DNA from: Halanaeroarchaeum sp. HSR-CO | GTDB lineage: Archaea; Halobacteriota; Halobacteria; Halobacteriales; Halobacteriaceae | Assembly: GCF_024972755.1 (NCBI RefSeq) | Contig: NZ_CP087724.1 | Location: 620,001-684,000 of the forward strand | DNA: 64,000 bases | Direction of reading: 5' to 3' | Shown: one piece after another, positions 35,061 to 42,939 of the stretch | Layout: the number at the start of each line of letters is the position of its first letter | Position numbering within the stretch: position 1 is the stretch's first letter | Notes under the pieces: generated by a model | What the model saw: only the letters and a program-made list of their open reading frames with translations | Databases searched by the model: none | What the model was told of the DNA's origin: nothing | Made by a program: the position numbers and the translations under genes

Positions 35061-35881
35061 TGGTGGCTGATTGGCTGGAGCGTGCTGGGTTGCTGGCCGA
35101 TTTGCGGTCTTGTGGCCTGGAACGGGGAACTCCACTGTCCGGTCGCCGACAGCTGTTGACCGCCGACGAACGGGGCGAGTTGTGGGAGATACTGCGCCAG
35201 TTGGTCACCGGTCATCCCGAGGCGCCTCGCGAGAACCTCCGCGATGACCGGCGTCTCGGCCATTTCGACGGCCTGGCGAGTCGGCATCTCCTGTGCCCGT
35301 GGCTGGGCTTGCCGTTCGAACGCTTGGCCGGCCCCGTACTGACCGAACTCGCCCGGGCGCTGTGTGAACTGCGGATTCATCGCGGATGGCTGTTGACTCG
35401 CGTGTCCTTGTTCGGACCATCCCACTACTGGCGCCTGCTGGATGGGCTGCTGGCCCTGCACTGGCGCCTGCTGGATAGGCTGCTGGCCCTGCACCGGGGT
35501 TTGGTGTGCTTGCTGCGGTCCAAACGCTTGCTCCTGCTGTTGGGGGGCCGTCGCCCATTGGTCGGGCAGCTGTGACTGCGTCGACGCCTGGCGGGACGGT
35601 TGCTGGCGCTGGATCGGTGCTTGCTGAGCGGCCGGCTGTGTCGGCGTCGATTGTCGTTGCGGGAGGTATTCGGTCGAGGTCTGCTGGGGACGCGCTTCCA
35701 GTGTCGACACCATTCGTTGCTGCGGCGGTGACTGGGTCGCGAACTGGGGCGTCTGCTGGCTGAGCGATTGTTCTCGAGTCGGTGGCTGTTGGCCGAGCGG
35801 TACCTGCTGTGGGTTCGGCTGTGTGCCCGACTGTTCGAATCCCGATAGCGGTGGCTGCTGGCCTGGCATTTGCTCGTACAT
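35057..35881 (-). CDS. Glutamine-rich low-complexity protein in operon with Hsp20
   Basis: 274 residues from the ATG at 35881; the open frame starts at a GTG at 35965 but the 28 extra codons look non-native. The protein is dominated by Gln, Pro, Ser, Thr and Ala, with few acidic residues, which is very unusual for a haloarchaeon. It begins MPGQQPPLSGFEQSGT, contains tandem PVQGQQPIQQA units (about 125-155) and ends with a more structured segment (about 205-250: TPVIAEVLARRLGMTGDQLAQYLPQLAPFVGG). The stop overlaps the Hsp20 start by 4 bases. It resembles a disordered, self-associating protein of prion-like composition. A TATA-like TTTATC lies about 50 bases upstream (near 35932). Not recognised; function unknown. 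Confidence 0.75.
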   Translation of the reverse strand: MYEQMPGQQPPLSGFEQSGTQPNPQQVPLGQQPPTREQSLSQQTPQFATQSPPQQRMVSTLEARPQQTSTEYLPQRQSTPTQPAAQQAPIQRQQPSRQASTQSQLPDQWATAPQQQEQAFGPQQAHQTPVQGQQPIQQAPVQGQQPIQQAPVVGWSEQGHASQQPSAMNPQFTQRPGEFGQYGAGQAFERQAQPRAQEMPTRQAVEMAETPVIAEVLARRLGMTGDQLAQYLPQLAPFVGGQQLSATGQWSSPFQATRPQIGQQPSTLQPISHQ

Positions 35882-36584
35882 TGGTCGTCTGTCCCGGGGT
35901 ACGGGACGCTTGTTCACAGGACTGGACGAGTGATAAACACTGACCGTTGTTTTGCCCAAAATCACGGGTTAGAGCACTTCTATCCCGGGAATAATGGGTT
36001 TGAAACGATTTCTTACAGTCCCAATTCGGACCGCAACCGGTCACCATTCCTTGGAAAGCGGCGGTCGCCTCGTGGCCGCCGGCCTGCCGCTCGGTATGAT
36101 TCGCTTAGCGTTCCTCCGATAGCTGGTGTGGGGGAGACGTCGGTCGGGACCCCGTGAGAAACAGTTGGTAGGCGCGGTATTGTGGCGGGAGCACTGGTTC
36201 CGAGTCCACGGTTCCTCGCTGTTCTTCACGCCTGTGCATGCGGTACCCCGATAGTGCTCAGATTCTCTGCGACGCGCTCGTGGACTGGTCTCGTGGTGCT
36301 GGGGACGGTCGGTACGGGGTCGTCGTGGAAGGTGGCCGAACGATGAACTGCCGAACGGGATGAACAACCCGTTCGCGCCGTTCCGGTGGATCGGGTCCTG
36401 AACGCGGACTGCATCTCCGTCGGTCCGCTGGACAGGAGGACCAATTCGAACTCTTTTGTTGGAACCGACGGCGGCGGGGTGGGGAAGCTCCGATGTCGCG
36501 GAGACGCCCGATCGGCTCGACCAGTTCGACCACGGGTCGACGTGACCGAGAAATGAACGTGGGAGAGACCGACGATTCGGGCTC
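35882..36584. other. Gene-poor 700-base region
   Basis: No convincing gene. The open frames present are Arg/Ser/Pro-rich and lack the acidic bias and codon pattern of real genes here. The left end (35930-36000) is A/T-richer and holds the promoter of the Gln-rich/Hsp20 operon. The rest may be a decayed remnant; nothing recognisable is left. Confidence 0.45.
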
Positions 36585-36926
36585 TCAGGAGGCCGTTCGA
36601 ATTGCCTGCCCCCCGACGCCGAGAACGACTGCAGCGATGACGACGACGAAGGCAGCGAACTGCGTCGGCGTTCCCTGCATCAGACTCGTCCAGGGGTGAT
36701 AGCGGGCGAACAGGAGGACGGCGATTACGACGGTGGCGACGATGCCGAACCACTCCCAGGGCGCCTTCTCCACCCCCGATCCTTCCGCGGTGGGGAACGT
36801 GATCTGGATGTTGAACCAGCCCAGGAAGCCGCCGAAGACACCGGCGAGGCTGATCCAGAGGAACTGGATCCACGGATTGATCGCCCAGGGACGCTCGACC
36901 GACTCCGCGAGAGCGCTCCCGAGCAA
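36585..36926 (-). CDS. Small membrane protein with three helices
   Basis: 113 residues from a TTG start at 36926, the first available start in the frame. Hydrophobic segments: FLWISLAGVFGGFLGWFNIQI (about 22-42), WFGIVATVVIAVLLFA (about 60-75) and FAAFVVVIAAVVLGVGG (about 90-106). The loop holds the charged patch AEGSGVEKAPWEW. I do not recognise a family. The start is uncertain because TTG starts are rare in haloarchaea; the true N-terminus may be missing. Confidence 0.65.
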   Translation of the reverse strand: MLGSALAESVERPWAINPWIQFLWISLAGVFGGFLGWFNIQITFPTAEGSGVEKAPWEWFGIVATVVIAVLLFARYHPWTSLMQGTPTQFAAFVVVIAAVVLGVGGQAIRTAS

Positions 36927-37094
36927 CGGTTTCGGCTGATCGACTGCCGTCTCGTTTCTGGAACCGGTCCCGATCGATCGCCAATTCTCACCATTCGGAG
37001 CGGCCCACGTGCTGGCAAACCTGGACGTGTGAATGGTCGGTTCGCGCCGCTTGTCGGATCACGAACGTCTGAACGGCTCGCGGCTCTTCGGTGT

Positions 37095-37238
37095 TCAGGC
37101 GTCTCCGACGAGCTTCGCTTGCGCGATAATTAACTGGGCGTGTTCCTCCGCGTACTCCCTGCCTTTTTCACGGGCGATGAGGTTGATCGCCCGCTGCTCG
37201 GCCCGCGTTCGCCCTTCGTTCGCTTCATCTTCGGCCAT
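37095..37238 (-). CDS. 47-residue protein, short charged helical
   Basis: ATG at 37238, TGA at 37095-37097. The peptide reads MAEDEANEGRTRAEQ then RAINLIAREKGREYAEEHA and QLIIAQAKLVGDA. It is acidic-to-mixed charge, strongly helical and amphipathic, with typical haloarchaeal composition, which is the main support. It has no known domain that I recognise. An A/T-richer patch (GATATC) lies just upstream. It is shorter than usual gene-finder limits. Confidence 0.6.
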   Translation of the reverse strand: MAEDEANEGRTRAEQRAINLIAREKGREYAEEHAQLIIAQAKLVGDA

Positions 37239-37321
37239 TGTGATATCACTTTGGTCGACGTACAGATATCCATTGTGACCACACAGACGTTCCTTAGGAA
37301 ACCTTGGCCCCTGAGAAGGAC

Positions 37322-37418
37322 CTCAGTGCCGATACCCCCTAGAAACCTGGTGAGGAAATGCCCATATCGCAGTCATGGACGGACAATTTCATTACGCAAA
37401 GCGGCTTTCGGCACTGAG
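37322..37418. repeat. 11-bp inverted repeat near tRNA-Phe
   Basis: CTCAGTGCCGA (37322-37332) and TCGGCACTGAG (37408-37418) are exact inverted copies, with 75 bases between. No gene lies between them. The pair is 75 bases from the tRNA-Phe 3' end and may be a remnant of a mobile element or a structured RNA; no matching transposase is present. Confidence 0.45.
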
Positions 37419-37492
37419 CGTTTCCTTTCCGCAGCGGGTATTCCTGCTGCTCGCGGTTCGGTCGCTGCGTTCTCGCTAGCTCACAGCAGAAG

Positions 37493-37566
37493 TGCCGCCT
37501 CCCGGATTTGAACCGGGGACAGCTCGATCTTCAGTCGAGTGCTCTCCCAGTCTGAGCTAAGGCGGC
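37493..37566 (-). tRNA. tRNA-Phe (anticodon GAA)
   Basis: On the minus strand the 74-nt gene starts GCCGCCT and ends AGGCGGC plus discriminator A, giving a perfect 7-bp acceptor stem. It has a D-arm TAGCTCAGA...GGGAGAGC, the anticodon arm CTCGA-CTGAAGA-TCGAG with GAA, and the T-arm CCCGG-TTCAAAT-CCGGG. No intron is present and no CCA is encoded. Confidence 0.97.
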
Positions 37567-37706
37567 GCATCCAGACGGAAGCCGAGCATGGAAAAAAGGA
37601 TTTCGACTTGGGCGCCGGAGCCGCCCTCCGCCAAACCGATAGATGGCTCTGGCACTGGTCACGAAGGCCACCGCGAAAACACTCGAAAACGGTTACGGCG
37701 TCGGGA

Positions 37707-39026
37707 CTAGAACGTCTCCATCAGGAACGCCCAGTACTCCGTCGCGCCGAGGTACAGCGTGTACGCCAGGACGACCGGAATGACGACACGGACGACCCAG
37801 AGCCACCCGGTCGCGAGACCTTTGCTGGGCCCGCCCTTGGTAAGTTCGTCGACACCCTGGTCCGCGTAGACCCAGCCGATGAACAGCGACATCAGCAGGC
37901 CGCCGAGGATGAGCAGGATGTTGTTGGCGAACTTGTCGTAGACGTCGAGCCAGGTCAGGTCGATGGCCGTCGGGATACCGACCGCGAAGATGATGACGGC
38001 CAGGACCAGGGTCGCGTTACGCCGTTCGACGTCGAAGGTGTCGATGACGTAGGAGACGACGACCTCGAGGATGGAGAAGGCGCTCGTTAGCGCGGCGATG
38101 CCGAGGGTGAAGAAGAAGACGGCGCCGATGAGGCCTCCCGCCGGCAGCGAGGAGAACGCCGCAGCCAGGCTGATGAATACCGCACCAGCACCGCCAGCAC
38201 CCGGTTCGACGCCCTGGGTGAACAGGAACGGGAAGACGACCAGCCCGGCGAGGAACGCGATGCTGGTGTCGACCACGACGATGGTTCCCGCGTCTTGCAG
38301 GAGACTGCGGTCCTCGCTGATGTACGACGCGTAGGTGACCATCACACCCATCCCCAGCGAGAGGGTAAAGAACGCCTGTCCCGCTGCGGCCGGGGCGATG
38401 GAGCCGAGATTCGAGAGGATGGTATCGAGGTTCGGCGAGAGGTAGTAGGCGTACGCCTCGCTCGAACCGGAGAGTGTGGCCCCGTAGCCCGCCAGAATGA
38501 CGAGCAACGCGATGATCGACGGCACCATCAACTTCGCGGCCCGTTCGAGCCCGTCACGGACACCGAAGGCGACGATGCCTGCCACCAGGCCCATGAAGAT
38601 GGCGTGGGCCACGATGGCGTTCGTCCCCGTGGCGGCCTGACCGAAGTACGCGGCGGCGTCGCCTGCGTACGCGCCCGTGAACGAGGACACGAAGTACTGG
38701 ATCACCCAGCCGCCCACGACGCTGTAGTACGAGAGGATGATGAACCCTGCGAGTGCGCCGACGAAACCCGCGAACTGCCAGTTCGGGTTATCCAGCTCTT
38801 TGAACGCGCCGATGACGTTCCGGTTCGAACGCCGACCGATCACGAACTCCACTATCAGCACCGGCAATCCGATGAAGACGACGAACGCGAGATACACGAA
38901 CAGGAACGCTGCGCCACCGGACTCGCCGGTGAGGAACGGGAACCGCCAGATGTTTCCAAGACCCACTGCGCTTCCGACTGCCGCGAGGATGAACCCGACA
39001 CGGGTTCCCCAGGTTTCACGTACCAT
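37707..39026 (-). CDS. Sodium-dependent transporter of the NSS (LeuT/SNF) family
   Basis: 439 residues with about eleven transmembrane helices. The N-terminus has the NSS signature WGTRVGFILAAVGSAVGLGNIWRFPF, where the unwound helix 1 binds Na+ and substrate. Later segments include FIILSYYSVVGGWVIQYF (TM3), LSLGMGVMVTYASYISED (TM6) and AFSILEVVVSYVIDTF. It imports an amino acid or related solute with Na+; the substrate is not readable from sequence. The ATG at 39026 is nearly leaderless behind an ATTAATA TATA box with an operator-like dyad between them. Confidence 0.93.
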   Translation of the reverse strand: MVRETWGTRVGFILAAVGSAVGLGNIWRFPFLTGESGGAAFLFVYLAFVVFIGLPVLIVEFVIGRRSNRNVIGAFKELDNPNWQFAGFVGALAGFIILSYYSVVGGWVIQYFVSSFTGAYAGDAAAYFGQAATGTNAIVAHAIFMGLVAGIVAFGVRDGLERAAKLMVPSIIALLVILAGYGATLSGSSEAYAYYLSPNLDTILSNLGSIAPAAAGQAFFTLSLGMGVMVTYASYISEDRSLLQDAGTIVVVDTSIAFLAGLVVFPFLFTQGVEPGAGGAGAVFISLAAAFSSLPAGGLIGAVFFFTLGIAALTSAFSILEVVVSYVIDTFDVERRNATLVLAVIIFAVGIPTAIDLTWLDVYDKFANNILLILGGLLMSLFIGWVYADQGVDELTKGGPSKGLATGWLWVVRVVIPVVLAYTLYLGATEYWAFLMETF

Positions 39027-39035
39027 GTTCGTACT

Positions 39036-39060
39036 TGTTCACAATGAACATGGTATTAAT
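39036..39060 (-). promoter_or_regulatory. Promoter of the NSS transporter with TGTTCA-N3-TGAACA dyad
   Basis: On the minus strand ATTAATA (39053-39060) is followed by the perfect dyad TGTTCA-TTG-TGAACA (39036-39050) and then the ATG at 39026. The dyad sits between TATA box and probable transcription start, where a bound repressor would block RNA polymerase. Confidence 0.6.
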
Positions 39061-39213
39061 AGTTTCCTTCGGGCAAATATTTCCAGCCGGGGGGAGTGAC
39101 AGAATATTTCGATAGCCGCCGAGTATCGAGGGCGTTTGTGTGACCCGAACGGGCGACGGTGTTGGCGGGGTTGAATCGGCCCACTCAAGTCTATCCCTCC
39201 GTATGTCCCGAGC

Positions 39214-40239
39214 ATGGAACCGGGGAAAGTCGACCGTGCGTTCTTCGACGAATACATCGGGTCACGGCTGGGTGCCGACCGTGACGACGTCAGACTCGGC
39301 CCGACGCATGGGGCGGATTTCGGCGTGATAGACGTCGGCGGGCACGTTCTCGCCCTCGCCACGGACCCGTTGTTCGTCCTTCGCGATCTGGGCCTCGAGC
39401 GGGCGGCGTGGTTCGCCTTCCACATCGTGGTGAGCGACGTCGCCCTCTCGGGCATCCAACCGACCCACCTCAGTGTCGACTTCAACCTCCCACCCTCGAC
39501 CGACGAGGAGACGTTCGCGACCATCTGGTCGGTCTTCGACCGGGAGGCGCGTGATCTCGGTATCTCCGTCGCCACTGGCCACACCGGCGCCTACGCGGGG
39601 ACCGCGTTTCCGACCATCGGGGGTGCGACCGGCCTCGCCGTCGGTCGGCCCGAGGATCTCGTCCTCCCCACCGGCGCATCCGCAGGCGACCGCCTCGTCG
39701 TCACCAAGGGACCCGCTGTCGAGACGACGGGCGTGCTCTCGACCGTCTTCGGTGACGCACTCGATCTCCCAGCTTCGACCCTCGACGCTGCTCGCGCACG
39801 CTTCGACGAACTGTCACCGGTCGAGGACGCGCTCACCGCCGCGGCCGCCGGCCCGGTAACTGCCATGCACGACGCGACCGAAGGCGGCATCGACAACGCA
39901 CTCGTCGAACTGGCCAGCGCGAGCGACGTCGGTCTCGCGGTCGAGCGCGAACGCTTCCCCATCGGGGACGGCGTGCTGGAACTATGCGAGTACTTCGACC
40001 TCGACCCGTGGGTCTCGAGTAGCGAAGGGTCCGTCCTGATGGCCGTCAAGCCGTCCGGCGTCGACACCGTGCTCGACGCTCTCGACGCAGTCGGAATCCG
40101 GGCTGCCGAAGTCGGCAGGGTCACCGGAGGAGACGACGTCGTCGCGAACGGCACGGCCATCGAGGCCCCCGACCGAGACCCTTTCTGGCCCGCCTACGAG
40201 CGGGCCCGCCAGCGATACGGCGCCCCCGAACGGCGATAG
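39214..40239 (+). CDS. AIR-synthase/HypE-like family protein
   Basis: 341 residues. It has the PurM/SelD/ThiL/HypE fold: an N-terminal domain with DPLFV (ALATDPLFVLRDLG) and an Asn/Asp-containing loop (GGATGLAVGRPEDL), and a C-terminal domain with MHDATEGGIDNALVELA, which matches the HypE/AIR-synthase motif DxTxGGl. These enzymes use ATP on carbamoyl, amidine or phosphate substrates. No hydrogenase or purine genes lie nearby, so the substrate is unknown; haloarchaea have several orphan members. ATG at 39214. Confidence 0.85.
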   Translation: MEPGKVDRAFFDEYIGSRLGADRDDVRLGPTHGADFGVIDVGGHVLALATDPLFVLRDLGLERAAWFAFHIVVSDVALSGIQPTHLSVDFNLPPSTDEETFATIWSVFDREARDLGISVATGHTGAYAGTAFPTIGGATGLAVGRPEDLVLPTGASAGDRLVVTKGPAVETTGVLSTVFGDALDLPASTLDAARARFDELSPVEDALTAAAAGPVTAMHDATEGGIDNALVELASASDVGLAVERERFPIGDGVLELCEYFDLDPWVSSSEGSVLMAVKPSGVDTVLDALDAVGIRAAEVGRVTGGDDVVANGTAIEAPDRDPFWPAYERARQRYGAPERR

Positions 40240-40272
40240 CACAGGGATTTTATCCGCCGGTGGCGTCGGAGC

Positions 40273-42939
40273 GTGTATGACCCAATCGACGGGCCGGCCG
40301 ACTCGGGGGTGGGCGCCGTGACCGGCATCGTCGACGAATTTCTCTCGTTGAAGGCCGACGCGGCGGCCGACCTCCTCGCGATGCAGGTGGGCGATTTCTA
40401 CGAGTTCTTCGCCGAGGACGCCGAGACGGTCGCCGAGGAACTCGATCTCCAGCTATCGACGAAGTCGAGTCACGGTTCCTCGTATCCGATGGCCGGCGTC
40501 CCGGTCTCGGAACTCACGCCGTATCTCAAGGCGCTCGTCGAGCGCGGCTATCGCGTGGCCGTCGCCGACCAGTTCGAGGTCGACGGCGGTCACGAACGCG
40601 AGGTGTCCAGGGTCGTCACGCCGGGGACGCTCCTGGAAACCACTGCTGCGAGCGCCCAGTACCTGGCCACCGTCGTCCGTGACGACGATGACGCCTGGGG
40701 GCTCGCGTTCATCGACGTCACCACCGGCCGATTCCACGTCACTCAGGTAGCCACCGCGGGAGACGCCTACACGGAACTCTACCGCTTCGACCCCGTCGAG
40801 GTCCTTCCGGGGCCGCTGCTCCGCGGGGACGATGAGGCCGTCTCGACACTCCGCTCGCGGACCGACGCGACCGTGACCCTCCACGAGGCGAACGCGTTCG
40901 CCCCCGGGGCCGCCACCCACCGCCTTGAGCAGCAGTTCGGCGAGGAAGCGCTCCACAGCCTCGGCATCGAGCCAGGAAGCCCCGCCGTCCGCGCGGCGGG
41001 CGCGGCCCTCGATTACGTCGCCGAGACCGGTCTGGGCGTGAGTCGTTCGTTCACTCGTCTCCAGCCCTACCGCGCGGACGACCACGTGGAGCTGGACGCG
41101 ACCACCCAGCGCAACCTCGAACTCACGGAGACGATGCACGGCGACGCGTCCGGGTCGCTCTTTTCGACCCTCGACCACACCGTCACCAGCGCGGGGGGTC
41201 GACTGCTCCGCGAGTGGCTCCAGCGACCACGCCGCTCACTCGACGAGATCGATCGACGGCAGGAGGCCGTGACCGCCTTCACCCAGGCGGCACTAGCCCG
41301 AGATTCCATCAGAGACACGCTCGCGGACACCTACGACCTCGAACGTCTCGCGAGCAAGATCGCCCATGGAAGTGCGGATGCGACCGACCTGCTCCACGTG
41401 CGAGACACGCTCGCGACGCTCCCCGAGGTGGCCAAGGCGGTCGAATCGACCCCCAGTCTCGCCACTTCGCCGATCGGGGCCATCGTCGACCGCCCGGACC
41501 GAGATGCGCTCGCGGACGTCCGAGACGAACTGGCCGACGCTCTCGTCGAGGATCCGCCGAAGACGCTCAGGCAGGGCGGGCTGTTCAAACGCGGCTACGA
41601 CGACGATCTGGACGCCCTCATCGACGGGTTCGAGGAGGCAACCGACTGGCTCGATTCCCTCGCTCCGCGGGAGAAGTCCCGGCTGGGCATCACCCACCTC
41701 CAGGTGGACCGCAACCAGACCGACGGCTACTACATCCAGATCGGCAAGTCGGAGGCGGAGCAGGCCCCCGAAGAGTACCGCGAGATAAAGACGTTGAAGA
41801 ACTCGAAGCGGTTCACGACCGACGAACTCGACGAGCGAGAGCGCCGGATCCTCCGCATCGAGGACGAACGGGCCGACCTGGAGTACGAACTCTTCGAGGA
41901 ACTCCGCGATCGGGTGGCCACCGTCGCCGATGTCCTCCAGGACGCGGGACGCGCCATCGCCGAACTCGACGCCCTGGCCGGCCTGGCCACCCACGCCGTC
42001 GAGAACGACTGGACGCGCCCCGTGGTCACGGACGACGGCGAGTTAGACGTCGAGGCGGGTCGCCACCCGGTCGTCGAGCAGACGACCGAATTCGTCCCGA
42101 ACGACGCCCGATTCACGGCGGGGAGACGGTTCCTCATCGTCACCGGCCCCAACATGTCGGGCAAGTCGACGTACCTGCGCCAGACCGCGCTGATCGTCCT
42201 GCTCGCACAGGTCGGCAGCTACGTTCCGGCCCGGTCGGCGACGGTCGGCATCGTCGACGGCATCTTCACCCGCGTGGGCGCGCTGGACGAACTGGCCCAG
42301 GGTCGCTCGACGTTCATGGTGGAGATGCAGGAGCTCTCGAACATCCTCCACTCGGCGACCGAGGACTCGCTGGTCATCCTGGACGAGGTCGGACGCGGCA
42401 CCGCCACCTACGACGGCATCTCCATCGCCTGGGCGGCGACGGAGTACCTCCACAACGAGGTGCGCGCGAAGACGCTCTTCGCGACCCACTACCACGAGTT
42501 GACCCGCCTCGCCGACCACCTCGAGGACGTCGCCAACGTCCACGTCGCCGCGGACGAACGCGGCGGCGACGTGACCTTCCTCCGGACCGTCCGCGATGGA
42601 CCGACCGACCGCAGTTACGGCATCCACGTCGCCGACCTCGCTGGCGTCCCCGACCCCGTCGTCGACCGTGCGTCCGGCGTCCTGGAGTCCCTCCGTGCCG
42701 ACAACGCCATCGAGGCGAAGGGCAGCGGCGGCGGCGAACCGGTGCAAGCGGTCTTCGACCTCGGCTCCGGGGAGTTCAGCGCGAACGGCGGGAGCGACAA
42801 CGACGCCGAGGAGACCGACGAGTATCTCGATCCCGAGCGCGAGGCCGTTCTCGAAGAACTCGCCGACTTGCCGATCAACGAACTCACGCCCGTGGAGGTG
42901 CTCTCCCGGGTCCAGGACCTCAAGAGACGACTCCAATGA
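40273..42939 (+). CDS. mutS: DNA mismatch repair protein MutS
   Basis: 888 residues from the GTG at 40273; the in-frame GTG at 40318 (MTGIVDEFLSLK) is an equally good or better start. It recognises mispairs and small loops. The N-terminal mismatch motif VGDFYEFF (Phe-x-Glu) is present, then connector, core and clamp domains, then the ABC-type ATPase: Walker A TGPNMSGKST (about 624-633), Walker B region LVILDEVGRGTATYDG and the ATHYHEL switch. Gene end and mutL start overlap as ATGA. A TATA box GATTTTATC (40246-40254) lies about 25-30 bases ahead of the first start. Confidence 0.96.
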   Translation: MYDPIDGPADSGVGAVTGIVDEFLSLKADAAADLLAMQVGDFYEFFAEDAETVAEELDLQLSTKSSHGSSYPMAGVPVSELTPYLKALVERGYRVAVADQFEVDGGHEREVSRVVTPGTLLETTAASAQYLATVVRDDDDAWGLAFIDVTTGRFHVTQVATAGDAYTELYRFDPVEVLPGPLLRGDDEAVSTLRSRTDATVTLHEANAFAPGAATHRLEQQFGEEALHSLGIEPGSPAVRAAGAALDYVAETGLGVSRSFTRLQPYRADDHVELDATTQRNLELTETMHGDASGSLFSTLDHTVTSAGGRLLREWLQRPRRSLDEIDRRQEAVTAFTQAALARDSIRDTLADTYDLERLASKIAHGSADATDLLHVRDTLATLPEVAKAVESTPSLATSPIGAIVDRPDRDALADVRDELADALVEDPPKTLRQGGLFKRGYDDDLDALIDGFEEATDWLDSLAPREKSRLGITHLQVDRNQTDGYYIQIGKSEAEQAPEEYREIKTLKNSKRFTTDELDERERRILRIEDERADLEYELFEELRDRVATVADVLQDAGRAIAELDALAGLATHAVENDWTRPVVTDDGELDVEAGRHPVVEQTTEFVPNDARFTAGRRFLIVTGPNMSGKSTYLRQTALIVLLAQVGSYVPARSATVGIVDGIFTRVGALDELAQGRSTFMVEMQELSNILHSATEDSLVILDEVGRGTATYDGISIAWAATEYLHNEVRAKTLFATHYHELTRLADHLEDVANVHVAADERGGDVTFLRTVRDGPTDRSYGIHVADLAGVPDPVVDRASGVLESLRADNAIEAKGSGGGEPVQAVFDLGSGEFSANGGSDNDAEETDEYLDPEREAVLEELADLPINELTPVEVLSRVQDLKRRLQ

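Noticed and set aside
35882-36584. Several short frames in the gene-poor region
   Set aside because: All are Arg/Ser/Pro-rich, without start signals or acidic bias, so none is called as a gene.
41214-42935. Possible upstream extension of MutL inside mutS
   Set aside because: The conserved MutL start is at 42936, the extension is Arg/Gly-rich and is the out-of-frame reading of mutS.
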